A stretch of DNA of 32,522 nucleotides from Pseudomonas sp. LS-2. Its GTDB lineage: Bacteria > Pseudomonadota > Gammaproteobacteria > Pseudomonadales > Pseudomonadaceae. The notes beneath the pieces are model-generated. The model worked only from the letters and a program-made list of their open reading frames with translations. It was not told the DNA's origin and did no database searches. A program made the position numbers and the translations under genes. How positions within the stretch are numbered: position 1 is the stretch's first letter; each line of letters opens with the position of its first letter. The stretch covers positions 187,983-220,504 of the forward strand of contig NZ_QXTJ01000008.1 of the NCBI RefSeq assembly GCF_003605735.1, given 5' to 3'. Positions 14,391 to 23,093 of this stretch are shown one piece after another.

Positions 14391-15940
14391 GCGCCGTTCT
14401 TTCCGAATCCCCCGTGCCCGTGCTGGAAATGAGCGCCATTTCCAAGACCTTCAATGGCCTGCGCGTGCTGAAAAATGTCGCGCTCAAGGTTTACGCCGGT
14501 GAAGTCCATGCATTGATGGGCGAGAACGGTGCCGGCAAATCGACCCTGATGAAAATCCTCTCTGGGGCCTATCAGGCCGATGCCGGTGGCGAGGTTCGTA
14601 TCGGCGGTCAGGCGCTGGCAGCGTTCGATCCATTGACCGCCAAAGCGCAGGGTATCGCCGTGATCTATCAGGAGCTGAGCCTGTGCCCAAACCTGAGTGT
14701 CGCCGAGAACATCTATCTCGGGCGCGAGCTGCGTCGCGGCTGGAGCATCGACCGCAAGGCGATGGAGGCCGGTTGCGTTGATGTGCTCTCACGGTTGGGC
14801 GCCGATTTCAAACCTTCGACCAAGGTCAGCGTGCTGTCGATTGCCGAACGGCAACTGGTGGAAATCGCCCGCGCATTGCATGCCAACGCCAAAATCCTGG
14901 TGATGGACGAGCCGACCACGCCACTGTCCTCCCGGGAAACCGACCGCCTGTTCGCGCTCATCAAACAGCTGCGCGATCAGGGTCTGGCGATCATCTACAT
15001 CAGCCACCGGATGGCTGAAATCTACGAGTTGTCCGACCGCGTGTCGGTGCTGCGCGATGGCGAATACGTTGGCATGCTCGAGCGTGACGGGCTGTCGGCG
15101 GATGCGCTGGTGAAGATGATGGTCGGCCGCGACCTGTCCGGATTCTACAAAAAAGAGCACGCGCCTTATGACCCCGGCGAGGTGGTCATGCGGGTGCGCG
15201 ACATGGCTGACGGCAAGCGTGTGAAGCCTTGCAGTTTCGATTTGCACGCGGGCGAGGTGCTGGGTATCGCCGGGTTGGTCGGAGCAGGGCGCACGGAACT
15301 GGCGCGGCTGATTTTCGCCGCCGACGCGCGCACCTCCGGCACGCTCGAAGTCGCTGGAAAGGCCGTCGCCCAATTGCGCAACCCCACCGATGCGATTCGG
15401 GCTGGCGTGGTTTACCTCACTGAAGATCGCAAGGCTCAGGGGCTGTTTCTGGACATGAGCGTTCGCGACAACATCAACGTTTGCGCCTGCGTGCCCGATG
15501 CTCATGCCGGTGGTGTGCTCGACCGGGGACGCGGCGCGCAGCGCGCGGTGGAGGCGATTCGCTCGCTGTCGATCCGCGTGGCGTCGGGCAGGGTCAACGT
15601 GGGTGCGCTGTCTGGCGGCAATCAACAGAAAGTCCTGCTGGCGCGGCTGCTGGAGGTCAAACCTCATGTGCTGATTCTCGACGAACCGACGCGCGGCGTG
15701 GACATCGGGTCGAAGTCGGAAATCTACCGAATCATCAACGAACTGGCCAAGGCCGGGGTGGGCATCGTGGTGATTTCCAGCGAACTGCCGGAGATCATCG
15801 GCACCTGCGACCGCGTGTTGATCATGCGCGAGGGCCAGTTGGTCGCGCAGGTCGGCGGCGCGTCGGGGCATGAAATCTCTCAGGAGCGGATCATCGATCT
15901 GGCGACTGGGGGTGAGCAGGTGGTGATCGCTCATGTCTAG
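14387..15940 (+). CDS. Sugar ABC transporter ATP-binding protein (RbsA/XylG/AraG family)
   Basis: A 517-aa protein with two fused ABC domains, as usual for carbohydrate class 2 importers. Domain 1 has Walker [10 protein letters not shown] (45-53), YQE (94-96), signature LSIAE (150-154), Walker B ILVMDEP (170-176) and ISHR. Domain 2 has the family's degenerate Walker [10 protein letters not shown] (296-304), 'YLTEDRK' (343-349), LSGGNQQ (408-414) and VLILDEP (428-434). I chose the ATG at 14387 ([10 protein letters not shown]); an upstream in-frame GTG at 14348 is weaker. First full gene of the sugar operon. Family members import ribose, xylose, arabinose or polyols, and sequence alone does not choose between them. 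Confidence 0.92.
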   Translation: MSAVLSESPVPVLEMSAISKTFNGLRVLKNVALKVYAGEVHALMGENGAGKSTLMKILSGAYQADAGGEVRIGGQALAAFDPLTAKAQGIAVIYQELSLCPNLSVAENIYLGRELRRGWSIDRKAMEAGCVDVLSRLGADFKPSTKVSVLSIAERQLVEIARALHANAKILVMDEPTTPLSSRETDRLFALIKQLRDQGLAIIYISHRMAEIYELSDRVSVLRDGEYVGMLERDGLSADALVKMMVGRDLSGFYKKEHAPYDPGEVVMRVRDMADGKRVKPCSFDLHAGEVLGIAGLVGAGRTELARLIFAADARTSGTLEVAGKAVAQLRNPTDAIRAGVVYLTEDRKAQGLFLDMSVRDNINVCACVPDAHAGGVLDRGRGAQRAVEAIRSLSIRVASGRVNVGALSGGNQQKVLLARLLEVKPHVLILDEPTRGVDIGSKSEIYRIINELAKAGVGIVVISSELPEIIGTCDRVLIMREGQLVAQVGGASGHEISQERIIDLATGGEQVVIAHV

Positions 15941-15966
15941 CACGCTGGCTCAAGAACACATTCAAC

Positions 15967-16059
15967 CCTGTAGGAGCGCGCTTGCCCGCGATTGCGGTGT
16001 GTCAGGTGGCGCATGTGCGAATGACCTGCCGCAATCGCGGGCAAGCGCGCTCCTACAGG
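15967..16059. repeat. Inverted REP pair inside the sugar operon
   Basis: A perfect 31-bp inverted repeat: left arm 15967-15997 beginning CCTGTAGGAGCGCGCTTGCC, right arm 16029-16059 its exact complement. The arms are separated by 31 bases. It is the classic pseudomonad REP doublet (GTAGGAGCG...GCTTGC). In RNA it would form a very stable hairpin between the ATPase and permease cistrons. It is an unusual position, since these elements usually lie between transcription units. Confidence 0.92.
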
Positions 16060-16099
16060 TATCGCAACCGTCCAATAACAATAAGAAGGAAACCAGGCC

Positions 16100-17092
16100 A
16101 TGAGTCTGACCCTGGAAAATTCGCCGAGCGTGGCGGCCATCAGCAAGCGCGAACGCATGCGCGAATGGATGCGGACCCTCGGCATGTTGCCGGTGCTGGT
16201 GTTGTTGCTGGTGGGCTTCGCGCTGATGACCGACAGCTTCATGACCCTGCAGAACCTGTCGATCATCACCCAGCAGGCGTCCGTCAATGTGGTGCTGGCG
16301 GCGGGCATGACGTTCGTGATTCTCACGGCCGGTATCGACCTTTCGGTGGGAGCGATTCTTGCCGCCTCTGCGGGGGTCGCCTTGCAGGCCTCGATGTCGC
16401 CGCAGTGGGGCATGCTCGGCATCTTCGCCGGTGTCGGCTTCGGCCTGCTACTGGGGCTGGTCAACGGTGGCCTTATCGCCTTCATGCGTCTGCCCCCGTT
16501 CATCGTGACCCTCGGTGCACTGACGGCGATGCGTGGCCTGGCGCGGCTGCTGGCCGATGACAAAACCGTGTTCAACCCCGACTTGCCGTTCGCGTTCATC
16601 GGCAACGATTCGGTGCTGGGCGTGCCTTGGCTGGTGATCATTGCGGTCGCGGTGATCGGCATCTCCTGGTTCATTTTGCGCCGCACGGTGATGGGCGTTC
16701 AGATCTACTCGGTGGGCGGCAACCCCGAGGCTGCGCGGCTTTCCGGGATCAAGGTGTGGAAGGTCTTGCTGTTCGTGTATGCCGTCTCCGGCGCGCTGGC
16801 CGGGCTGGGGGCGGTGATGAGCGCATCCCGTCTGTTTGCGGCCAACGGCTTGCAGTTGGGGCAGTCCTACGAGCTGGACGCCATCGCTGCGGTGATCCTC
16901 GGCGGCACCAGCTTCACCGGAGGCGTCGGCACCATCGGTGGCACGCTGATCGGGGCGCTGATCATTGCGGTCCTCACCAACGGACTGGTGTTGCTCGGCG
17001 TCTCGGACATCTGGCAGTACATCATCAAAGGCATCGTGATCATCGGCGCGGTGGCGCTGGACCGCTATCGCCAGTCCGGTGCGCGGACCTGA
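16100..17092 (+). CDS. Sugar ABC transporter permease (RbsC family)
   Basis: Inner-membrane permease (330 aa) with about nine or ten hydrophobic segments after a 25-residue cytoplasmic start. Family hallmarks are 'VLAAGMTFVILTAGIDLSVG' near residue 65, 'LPPFIVTLGALTAMRGLA' near 130, 'VYSVGGNPEAARLSGI' read here as IYSVGGNPEAARLSGI near 205, and 'AAVILGGTSFTGGVGTIGGT' near 265. AAGAAGGAA lies before the ATG at 16100. It follows the ATPase gene after a REP pair and precedes the binding-protein gene. It works as a homodimer in the family. Confidence 0.93.
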   Translation: MSLTLENSPSVAAISKRERMREWMRTLGMLPVLVLLLVGFALMTDSFMTLQNLSIITQQASVNVVLAAGMTFVILTAGIDLSVGAILAASAGVALQASMSPQWGMLGIFAGVGFGLLLGLVNGGLIAFMRLPPFIVTLGALTAMRGLARLLADDKTVFNPDLPFAFIGNDSVLGVPWLVIIAVAVIGISWFILRRTVMGVQIYSVGGNPEAARLSGIKVWKVLLFVYAVSGALAGLGAVMSASRLFAANGLQLGQSYELDAIAAVILGGTSFTGGVGTIGGTLIGALIIAVLTNGLVLLGVSDIWQYIIKGIVIIGAVALDRYRQSGART

Positions 17093-17117
17093 TTCGCCGG
17101 TATCCGGCCTCTGACCC

Positions 17118-17141
17118 GTAGCCGCCCGGCCGGACGGCTAC
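17118..17141 (+). other. Intercistronic stem-loop before the binding-protein gene
   Basis: GTAGCCG (17118-17124) and CGGCTAC (17135-17141) form a perfect 7-bp stem with a GC-rich loop, without a following T-run. It lies between permease and binding-protein genes. Such hairpins often mark mRNA processing points that raise the level of the binding-protein message; here that is inference. Confidence 0.45.
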
Positions 17142-17195
17142 AGCGCTTCGGGCATCGAACACCCTGCGTTCAACAATAATCACAAGAGAGAAATC

Positions 17196-18137
17196 ATGAA
17201 CTTCAAACGCAAATTCCCTGCTGTCGTATCCCTGTGCCTGGCCGCGCTGTTGTCTCAGGGCGTTCAGGCCCGTGAGCTGAAATCGGTGGGCATCAGCCTG
17301 GGGTCGTTGGGCAACCCGTATTTCGTGACCCTGGCCGATGGCGCCAAGGCCAAGGCCCTGGAAATCAACCCCAACGCCAAGGTCACCTCGGTCTCTGCCG
17401 ATTACGACCTGAGCAAGCAGTTCTCGCAGATCGACAATTTCATCGCCGCTGGCGTGGACCTGATCCTGATCAACGCAGTGGACCCCAAAGCCATCGCCTC
17501 GGCAATCAAGAAAGCCCAGGCCGCCGGGATCAAGGTCGTTGCGGTCGATGTCAGCGCCGCCAACGTGGACGCCACGGTGCAGACCGACAATGTCGAAGCC
17601 GGCAAGCTGGCCTGTCAGTTCATCGTCGACAAGCTCTCCGGCAAGGGCAACGTGATTATCGAAAACGGCCCGCAAGTCACCGCCGTGACTGACCGCGTCA
17701 CCGGTTGCAAATCGGCATTCGCTGCCGCCCCGGACATCAAGGTGCTCTCCGACGATCAGGATGCCAAAGGCTCTCGCGACGGCGGCCTGAATGCCATGCA
17801 GGGTTACCTGACGCGCTTCCCGAAAATCGACGGGCTGTTCGCGATCAACGACCCGCAAGCCATCGGCAGCGACCTGGCCGCCAGGCAACTCAAACGCAGC
17901 GGCATCATCATCACCTCGGTGGACGGCGCGCCGGACATCGAACACGCGCTGAAATCGGAATCGTCGATCCAGGCCTCCGCCAGTCAGGACCCATGGGCGA
18001 TGGCGCAGCAGGCGGTGGTGATCGGCAACGACCTGCTCAACGACAAGAAACCTGCCGAGGCGGTGACCCAGCTCACGCCGAAGCTGATCACCCGCGACAA
18101 CATCGGCTCGTACAGCGGCTGGTCGAGCAAGCACTGA
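17196..18137 (+). CDS. Periplasmic sugar-binding protein (RbsB-like, Peripla_BP_4)
   Basis: A 313-aa exported binding protein. The signal peptide is MNFKRKFPAVVSLCLAALL and is probably cut after Gln-Ala near residue 25. The mature part follows the RbsB plan: 'VGISLGSLGNPYFVTLADGAK', 'DLSKQFSQIDNFIAAGVDLI', 'INAVDPKAIASAIKKAQAAGI', 'VVAVDVSAANVDATVQTDN', then 'GLFAINDPQAIGSDLAA' and 'TSVDGAPDI'. AAGAGAGAAA stands before the ATG. The ligand is a sugar or polyol by family. The operon's kinase suggests a pentose or pentulose. Confidence 0.92.
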   Translation: MNFKRKFPAVVSLCLAALLSQGVQARELKSVGISLGSLGNPYFVTLADGAKAKALEINPNAKVTSVSADYDLSKQFSQIDNFIAAGVDLILINAVDPKAIASAIKKAQAAGIKVVAVDVSAANVDATVQTDNVEAGKLACQFIVDKLSGKGNVIIENGPQVTAVTDRVTGCKSAFAAAPDIKVLSDDQDAKGSRDGGLNAMQGYLTRFPKIDGLFAINDPQAIGSDLAARQLKRSGIIITSVDGAPDIEHALKSESSIQASASQDPWAMAQQAVVIGNDLLNDKKPAEAVTQLTPKLITRDNIGSYSGWSSKH

Positions 18138-18160
18138 TACGTCGAGAAGGGGGCAGCGCC

Positions 18161-19159
18161 GTGGTGAAGATGGAGGACGTGGCACGGCGGGCAAAGGTGT
18201 CGACTTCGACGGTGTCCCATGTGCTCAACGGCACGCGCAAGGTCAGCCCGGAAACGGTGGAGGCAGTGCAGCAGGCGGTCCGGGAGTTGGGCTACATCCC
18301 CAACACCCTCGCTCGCTCGCTGGCCCGTTCACGCACCAACACCATTGGTGTCGCGATTTCGGCGCTGTCCAACCACTACTTCAGCGAGACCGTGCACGCC
18401 ATCGAAACCGAATGCGCGCGCCACGGCATCATGATGCTGTTCGTCGACACCCACGATGATCCCGAACAGGAACTGAACGTGGTCAAGGCGCTGCATCATC
18501 GCCGGGTCGACGGCATCCTGCTGGCCCCCTCCAGCGATCCTGCGCAAGCGGCGCTGGCGTATCTGCAGGCCAACGCCATCCCCACGGTGCTGGTCGACCG
18601 CCTGGCGACGGAGGGCTTCGACCAGGTGGGTGTGGAGAATAGCGACTCTACCCGTGAACTGGTGACGCACCTGATCGGTCACGGGCATCGGCGGGTCGGC
18701 ATGATTGCCGGGCATCGCGGGCTGAGCACCACCGAAGAGCGCATCGAAGGTTATCGTCAGGCGCTTTCTCATGCAGATCTGCCGTTCGATGAGGCATTGC
18801 TGGTCAACGGCGAGTCCAACAGTGAATCGGCGCGTATTGCCGCCTCGGCACTGTTGTCTCTGCCTCATCCGCCGACGGCAATCATGGCCGCCAATAACCT
18901 GATGACCATCGGTGCCATGCATGCGCTGCGGGACGCGAAGATCGCCGTGCCGGAGCAGATGGCGCTGGTAGGGTTCGATGATTTCGACTGGGCGGATTTC
19001 TTTCTGCCGCGTTTGAGTGTGATCGCTCAGCCGGTTCAAGCGCTGGGCGAGCGTGCCGTGCAATTGTTGTTACAGCGCATCGATCATCCCGACGGGACGC
19101 GGCTGTCCGAACGTCTGGCCGCGACGTTGCGCATTCGAAATTCATGTGGATGCCCTTGA
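18161..19159 (+). CDS. LacI-family transcriptional regulator of the sugar operon
   Basis: A 332-aa regulator. The N-terminal helix-turn-helix reads MEDVARRAKVSTSTVSHVLN (about residues 4-23), followed by the hinge helix 'PNTLARSLARSRTNTIGVA'. The core is a periplasmic-binding-protein fold with 'GHRRVGMIAG' near 185 and 'VGFDDFDWADFFLPRLSVI' near 275. AAGGGGG before 18161 supports the GTG start there; GTG at 18164 or ATG at 18170 are alternatives. It lies 23 bases after the binding-protein stop, so it is autoregulated with the operon. It likely binds the dyads at 14179-14203 and releases them when the sugar or its phosphate is present. Confidence 0.92.
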   Translation: MVKMEDVARRAKVSTSTVSHVLNGTRKVSPETVEAVQQAVRELGYIPNTLARSLARSRTNTIGVAISALSNHYFSETVHAIETECARHGIMMLFVDTHDDPEQELNVVKALHHRRVDGILLAPSSDPAQAALAYLQANAIPTVLVDRLATEGFDQVGVENSDSTRELVTHLIGHGHRRVGMIAGHRGLSTTEERIEGYRQALSHADLPFDEALLVNGESNSESARIAASALLSLPHPPTAIMAANNLMTIGAMHALRDAKIAVPEQMALVGFDDFDWADFFLPRLSVIAQPVQALGERAVQLLLQRIDHPDGTRLSERLAATLRIRNSCGCP

Positions 19160-19186
19160 GCTCCCGCTGACAGGAACCGAACATCA

Positions 19187-20671
19187 ATGAGTCAAGCTGT
19201 CTCGCTGGGCATCGATCTGGGTACTTCGGAACTCAAAGCCATTCTGCTCGACGCCCATGGCGCGGTATTGGCCCAGGCTGGCGCGCGACTGAATGTGACG
19301 CGCAGGCAATCGGGCTGGTCGGAGCAAAACCCGGATGACTGGTGGCAAGCGTGCCTGGCAGCGCTCGGGCAGTTGCGCAGGGATCAGCCGATGGCGTGGG
19401 AGCGTGTGTCATGCATCGGGCTGTCCGGTCAGATGCACGGCGCGGTCTTGCTCGACGCCGCCGACCAGGTTCTGTATCCGGCGATTCTCTGGGACGATTC
19501 TCGTGCGGTGGCGGAGGCCGCCCAGTTGAACCGCGACTTTGCGGAGTGTGCCGAACACACCGGCAGTCTGGCCATGGCCGGGCTGACAGCGCCGAAGCTC
19601 GTGTGGCTGCAACGGCACGAACCGCAGATTTTTGCGCGGATCCACTGCGTGCTGTCACCCAAGGATTACCTGCGTCTGTTGCTGACCGGCGAGAAAGTCA
19701 GCGACATGTCCGATGCGGCGGGGACCCTCTGGCTGGATGTGGCACGGCGCCAATGGTACGAACCGATGCTGCAGGCCACAGGGCTGACCCTGGCGCAAAT
19801 GCCAGGGTTGCTGGAGGCTGATCAGGTGTCCGGTGGGCTGAGCGCTGTAGCTGCGAGGTTATCGGGATTGCCCGAACACCTGCCCGTGGCGGCCGGAGGA
19901 GGGGACAACCCGGTTTCGGCGGTGGGCATCGGCGCCATCAACGCAGGCGATGCCTTCGTCACCCTGGGCACCAGTGCGGCCATCGTCGCGATCACCGATC
20001 ACGCCGCGGGTAATCCTCCGAGCGCGGTTCACAGCTTCTGTCATGCGCTGCCCCATCGCTGGTACACCATGGGCGCCATGCTCGCAGGCGCCAGTTGCCT
20101 GCGCTGGGCGACGCGGCTGTTGGGGCAGCCGGACGAACAGACATTGTTGAGCCTGGTGCAGACGCAGTTGCCCATCGATCAGCCGGTCGCGGTGACTCAC
20201 CCGTTGTTTCTGCCGTATCTGGCTGGCGAACGCACACCGCACAATGACCCGCTGCTGCGCGGCGGGTTCATGAACCTGGGGCACGACACCACCCCGGCGA
20301 TGCTCGGTTATGCGGTGCTGGAAGGGGTCGGTTTTGGCCTGCTGGATGCGATGTACGCCGCTTTGTCGGCCGGTGCCACGGTCAAGGCCTGCGCGTTGGT
20401 GGGCGGCGGGGCGCGCAGCGAATACTGGGCTCAGTTACTGGCCAACATCCTCGATCGCGAGGTGTATACGTTGCACGGCAGCGAGCTGAGCGCGTGCATC
20501 GGCGCGGCCAAACTGGGATTTCTGGCAATCGGGCAGGGCGCCGATCTGTTGAGCACGGGAATGCCAATCAAGGCGCGGTATAGCCCGATGGTGTCGGTGC
20601 AGGCCGCATTGCGCGCACGTTATACGAAGTTTCGCGGCTTACTGCCTGCGGCGCAGGCGCTTCATCGATGA
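19187..20671 (+). CDS. xylB: Xylulokinase-like FGGY carbohydrate kinase
   Basis: A 494-aa cytoplasmic kinase transferring phosphate from ATP to a ketose or polyol, normally D-xylulose. FGGY features are the N-terminal phosphate loop 'GIDLGTSELK' (8-17), 'IGLSGQMHG' (77-85), 'PAILWDDSRA' (98-107), 'MAGLTAPKLVWL' (130-141), 'LSPKDYLRLLLTG' (156-168), catalytic Asp240 in GGGDN, 'VTLGTSAAIV', 'PYLAGERTPHNDP' and 'LVGGGARSEYWAQLLANIL'. QMHG and GERTPH are the marks of the xylulokinase branch. It follows the regulator by 27 bases and ends the operon. No xylose isomerase or polyol dehydrogenase lies in the window, so the entering sugar may already be a ketose. The symbol names the family rather than a proven substrate. 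Confidence 0.88.
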   Translation: MSQAVSLGIDLGTSELKAILLDAHGAVLAQAGARLNVTRRQSGWSEQNPDDWWQACLAALGQLRRDQPMAWERVSCIGLSGQMHGAVLLDAADQVLYPAILWDDSRAVAEAAQLNRDFAECAEHTGSLAMAGLTAPKLVWLQRHEPQIFARIHCVLSPKDYLRLLLTGEKVSDMSDAAGTLWLDVARRQWYEPMLQATGLTLAQMPGLLEADQVSGGLSAVAARLSGLPEHLPVAAGGGDNPVSAVGIGAINAGDAFVTLGTSAAIVAITDHAAGNPPSAVHSFCHALPHRWYTMGAMLAGASCLRWATRLLGQPDEQTLLSLVQTQLPIDQPVAVTHPLFLPYLAGERTPHNDPLLRGGFMNLGHDTTPAMLGYAVLEGVGFGLLDAMYAALSAGATVKACALVGGGARSEYWAQLLANILDREVYTLHGSELSACIGAAKLGFLAIGQGADLLSTGMPIKARYSPMVSVQAALRARYTKFRGLLPAAQALHR

Positions 20672-20763
20672 AGCTCTGCAGGCATACAGCATCGCGCTGA
20701 TGCCAGACGCAGGCGTATTGGCGAAGATCGTGCGGGTCCTTGAGATCGCACGAACGTTATGTA

Positions 20764-21471
20764 TCAGCGCGGCTTGCGGTAGTCGTTCATGACCACGTCG
20801 ATCGCCTCGCGGGCTTGTTCCAGCACCTGCTCCAAGGGCAGCCTGGAATCGATGTCGACGATAGGCGCCCCGTTGAACGACAGCCTGGGAACAACGGCGA
20901 TCTTTTTCTCCAGCGCTTCGGGTCGATGGTCGGGCTTGCGCTGAATCGCCGTCTGCAGATCGACGTTCAGGCGCAGCACCAGATCAGGACGCACCGCGGT
21001 CATTTTCGTGTACAGCCAGCTCTCGATGCGCATCAGCATCTTCGCGCCAGCGTCCGAGAGGTGGCGATTGGTCAGATGCGGGCCGTCCATCTCGCCGGGT
21101 TCGACTGTCTGCGGAAAACGGTCAGTCAGAATCGCGTGCCCCATCGCACGATAGACAGACATTTTCGTGAAGCGGACCACCCTTCTCATCGATGCAATGA
21201 ACATCACCAGCGCGACCGGCCCGGAAATGCCCTTCACGCGCGCCGAGGCGCCTACCTTGGTGATACGGCTGTCGATTTTCTTGCCCAGACCATGCTTGCG
21301 CATCGCCCGGCGCAGGTTGCCCGTCTGTTTGCCCAGATGGCAAAGCCGGGCCGACTGGTAGGACGACATGACCTTCAGCATCTCGTCGCACACCGTCGAC
21401 TTGCCGCTGCCATCTGATCCGACGATTGCGATGATCGGCGTCTTGCGCCCAGGCACTCGAGTGAACTCCAT
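20764..21471 (-). CDS. P-loop kinase related to thymidylate kinase
   Basis: A 235-aa protein with a clear P-loop GSDGSGKST (residues 18-26) and a second motif 'TDRFPQTVEPGEMDGP' (116-131) where thymidylate kinases have DRY. The middle segment 'GPVALVMFIASMRRVVRF' is hydrophobic and basic, and 'VLRLNVDLQTAIQRKPDHRPE' resembles the lid-region of the family. Housekeeping dTMP kinase has DRY..S..AYQ at the second motif, which is absent, so the substrate is likely different. Downstream of the unknown gene by 3 bases, with GGGAGG before the ATG. The pair is probably one transcription unit. Substrate unknown. Confidence 0.75.
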   Translation of the reverse strand: MEFTRVPGRKTPIIAIVGSDGSGKSTVCDEMLKVMSSYQSARLCHLGKQTGNLRRAMRKHGLGKKIDSRITKVGASARVKGISGPVALVMFIASMRRVVRFTKMSVYRAMGHAILTDRFPQTVEPGEMDGPHLTNRHLSDAGAKMLMRIESWLYTKMTAVRPDLVLRLNVDLQTAIQRKPDHRPEALEKKIAVVPRLSFNGAPIVDIDSRLPLEQVLEQAREAIDVVMNDYRKPR

Positions 21472-21474
21472 CGG

Positions 21475-22323
21475 TCATTGACCTCCCTGGACAGCTACCA
21501 AGGCTCGGATCCTGCTCGACACGACCTCGGGAAATTCGAACAGCTCCTGCTCGTAGACGAGCTTGTTTTCTATTTTTTTCATTACCAGATCATCATGCAT
21601 TTTGCCCATGAGGCCGTTGATGGTCGCCAGAAAAAGCGACAGTGCGTCGTACTCGGGCGAGGGGGAAAGCGCGCGACGCGTATCGCTCAGCGCGATTCTA
21701 CGGCTGACGATCTTGCGCAGATCGTGAAACTGTCTTGCGGTCAGGAATGCGTCTGCGTGCGAGCTCTGTGCCAGATGCTCATCTTCTCTGGCGATGTAAA
21801 GCCGGAAGCTTTCAGGGGTTGAAAGTCCTGCCTCTGTCAGCGTGCGGTGCAGCGTCGAAAACAGATCATCCCTTAACCGACACCACAACTTGATCCCGAG
21901 CCACATCAGGCGTCTGCGCTGGCCGTTCTTGAACGCGTCCTGAAATCGCCCCATCAGCCGGGTAATGGAGTCGAGTTTTTCCGGATAGCTGTGCTGAGCG
22001 CTGTAATTGGCGCAGGCAAAACGCATCTTCTTGAAGCGCGCACGCATGTATTTGAATTGCAGAGCCTGCTCGGCGGTCGCCGATCCCTTGATCGCGATAG
22101 CCAAGACGAGCTGACGCGTTGCCGGCAGGTCGACGCCCGTCACCAGAAGCTGCCAGGCCAGTCGGTAACAACCTGCCAGTTCCGAATGCGTGAGCGCAGG
22201 CGCAGGCGCCGAGGGGGACGGCGCCAGAAGATCGACGACATCGTCATCCAGAATGTTCTGCATCAACGTCGTGAGTTGAGCCTGGGTTGCCTTGGGGGAT
22301 TCGAGCGAAAATTCTGGGCCCAA
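21475..22323 (-). CDS. Unrecognised helical protein paired with the P-loop kinase
   Basis: A 282-aa soluble protein of no family I recognise. It has no signal peptide and no clear membrane segment. Residues 30-45 are a Pro/Ala/Ser linker ('LLAPSPSAPAPALT'). The rest looks mainly helical and is rich in Arg, Leu and His, for example 'QFKYMRARFKKMRFACANYS', 'NGQRRRLMWLGIKLWCRLR' and 'ARQFHDLRKIVSRRIALSD'. I keep the TTG start at 22323 because AGGTGG lies six bases before it; an ATG at 22263 is the alternative. Its stop is 3 bases from the kinase start, which suggests joint function. It might bind nucleic acid or an anionic surface, but that is only a guess from charge. Confidence 0.65.
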   Translation of the reverse strand: MGPEFSLESPKATQAQLTTLMQNILDDDVVDLLAPSPSAPAPALTHSELAGCYRLAWQLLVTGVDLPATRQLVLAIAIKGSATAEQALQFKYMRARFKKMRFACANYSAQHSYPEKLDSITRLMGRFQDAFKNGQRRRLMWLGIKLWCRLRDDLFSTLHRTLTEAGLSTPESFRLYIAREDEHLAQSSHADAFLTARQFHDLRKIVSRRIALSDTRRALSPSPEYDALSLFLATINGLMGKMHDDLVMKKIENKLVYEQELFEFPEVVSSRIRALVAVQGGQ

Positions 22324-22679
22324 CGTTCACCACCTGAATAAATTTACTGAAGCTTAGTGCGGCCGCTTGAGTGCCACGTGCCGCGCTTGCCACAAGCTGC
22401 GCGAGGCGCTCACCCATGAATATCAGCGAGTCAGCGACGCATTAGAGAGGTTTAGTCTGCACGTTTAAAGAAAAAAATTTCGTGATTCCGGTTTTTCCCG
22501 GTCGCGGGTGTTTTGCAAAGCGAGACGAGGGCGGGCATTGAAGGTCTATGGGCGGCCATCCGACCGCGACGCAGGGGTGCCGGACGATGCAAGAGGCGAG
22601 GCACGCGAGGGGAGGACAATCGTGCAGCCCTACAGGCTATGCAGGGCGGAATATCGCCGTATCAAGTGGGGCTCAAACC
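22324..22679. other. Intergenic stretch, AT-richer than its surroundings in part
   Basis: About 356 bases without a firm gene. The segment around 22460-22500 is AT-rich ('AAAGAAAAAAATTT') and may hold a promoter. The plus-strand frames of 70-148 codons that cross 22508-22994 run antisense to the small gene at 22680-22943 and lack ribosome sites. One short plus-strand frame (22367-22468) is listed separately. Confidence 0.4.
22367..22468 (+). CDS. Possible small ORF or gene fragment
   Basis: A frame opening at TTG (22367) and ending at TAA (22466-22468) encodes 33 residues. The end reads KLREALTHEYQRVSDALERF followed by SLHV, an amphipathic helix pattern that looks like real protein. There is a CxxC near the start. 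No good ribosome site is visible (GAAG is about 15 bases upstream). It could be a tiny gene, a gene tail left by deletion, or chance. Confidence 0.2.
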   Translation: MSATCRACHKLREALTHEYQRVSDALERFSLHV

Positions 22680-22943
22680 TCAATGCACCGCCCAGGAGCG
22701 TGGCGCGGGCGTGTGGGTGAACTTGGAAATCCCCTTCACCCAGAACCGCCGATGGGACGTTTCGTTCGGTGGCAGCAACGGTTTGCTGGACCACTGTTGC
22801 TGACGCCTGGTCTCTTCGCGATAGGCTTTCCACTCCATGGCTTCTGCGGTGTCCTTGGCCGCGCGTTCGTTATCGAACCAGCCAAGCACCGAAACCTCGC
22901 CCTGATCGCGGCCATGTTCTACCAGCAGAAAAATGTCGTACAT
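22680..22943 (-). CDS. Small hypothetical protein
   Basis: An 87-aa protein starting MYDIFLLVEHGRDQGEVSVL, with an early 'GWFDNERAAKDTAEAMEWKA' helix and a basic, tryptophan-containing end 'FWVKGISKFTHTPAPRSW'. I chose the ATG at 22943, which has AAAGG seven bases upstream, over the GTG five codons before it. No signal peptide and no known domain. The start looks like a single beta-strand plus acidic helix, as in small stress- or ligand-responsive proteins, but the family is not recognised. Confidence 0.55.
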   Translation of the reverse strand: MYDIFLLVEHGRDQGEVSVLGWFDNERAAKDTAEAMEWKAYREETRRQQQWSSKPLLPPNETSHRRFWVKGISKFTHTPAPRSWAVH

Positions 22944-23062
22944 ACCTGTGCCTTTCACTCATCAAGTCTGGCCCGAGAAGGCGGGCTCTACTGATGGCTT
23001 ATCGACAGTCGCACTGAAATGTTTAGTTTTTGAAACGCTCTGCCGGACCAGCGGTGCCGCGT

Positions 23063-23088
23063 TCCAGAGCCGCATCGATGGCTCTGGA
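23063..23088. other. Stem-loop downstream of the cupin gene
   Basis: A perfect 9-bp stem TCCAGAGCC (23063-23071) and GGCTCTGGA (23080-23088) with an 8-base loop lies five bases beyond the cupin gene's stop. No T-run follows directly on the minus strand, so it is either a weak terminator or an mRNA 3'-end protecting hairpin. Confidence 0.5.
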
Positions 23089-23093
23089 CAGCG

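Noticed and set aside
17040..18194. Minus-strand open frame of 384 codons
   Set aside because: Antisense of the RbsB-like gene; no family resemblance.
20728..20753. TCGTGCG...CGCACGA hairpin between the kinase genes as a terminator
   Set aside because: Stem of seven with no T-run; not enough to call a terminator for either converging transcript.
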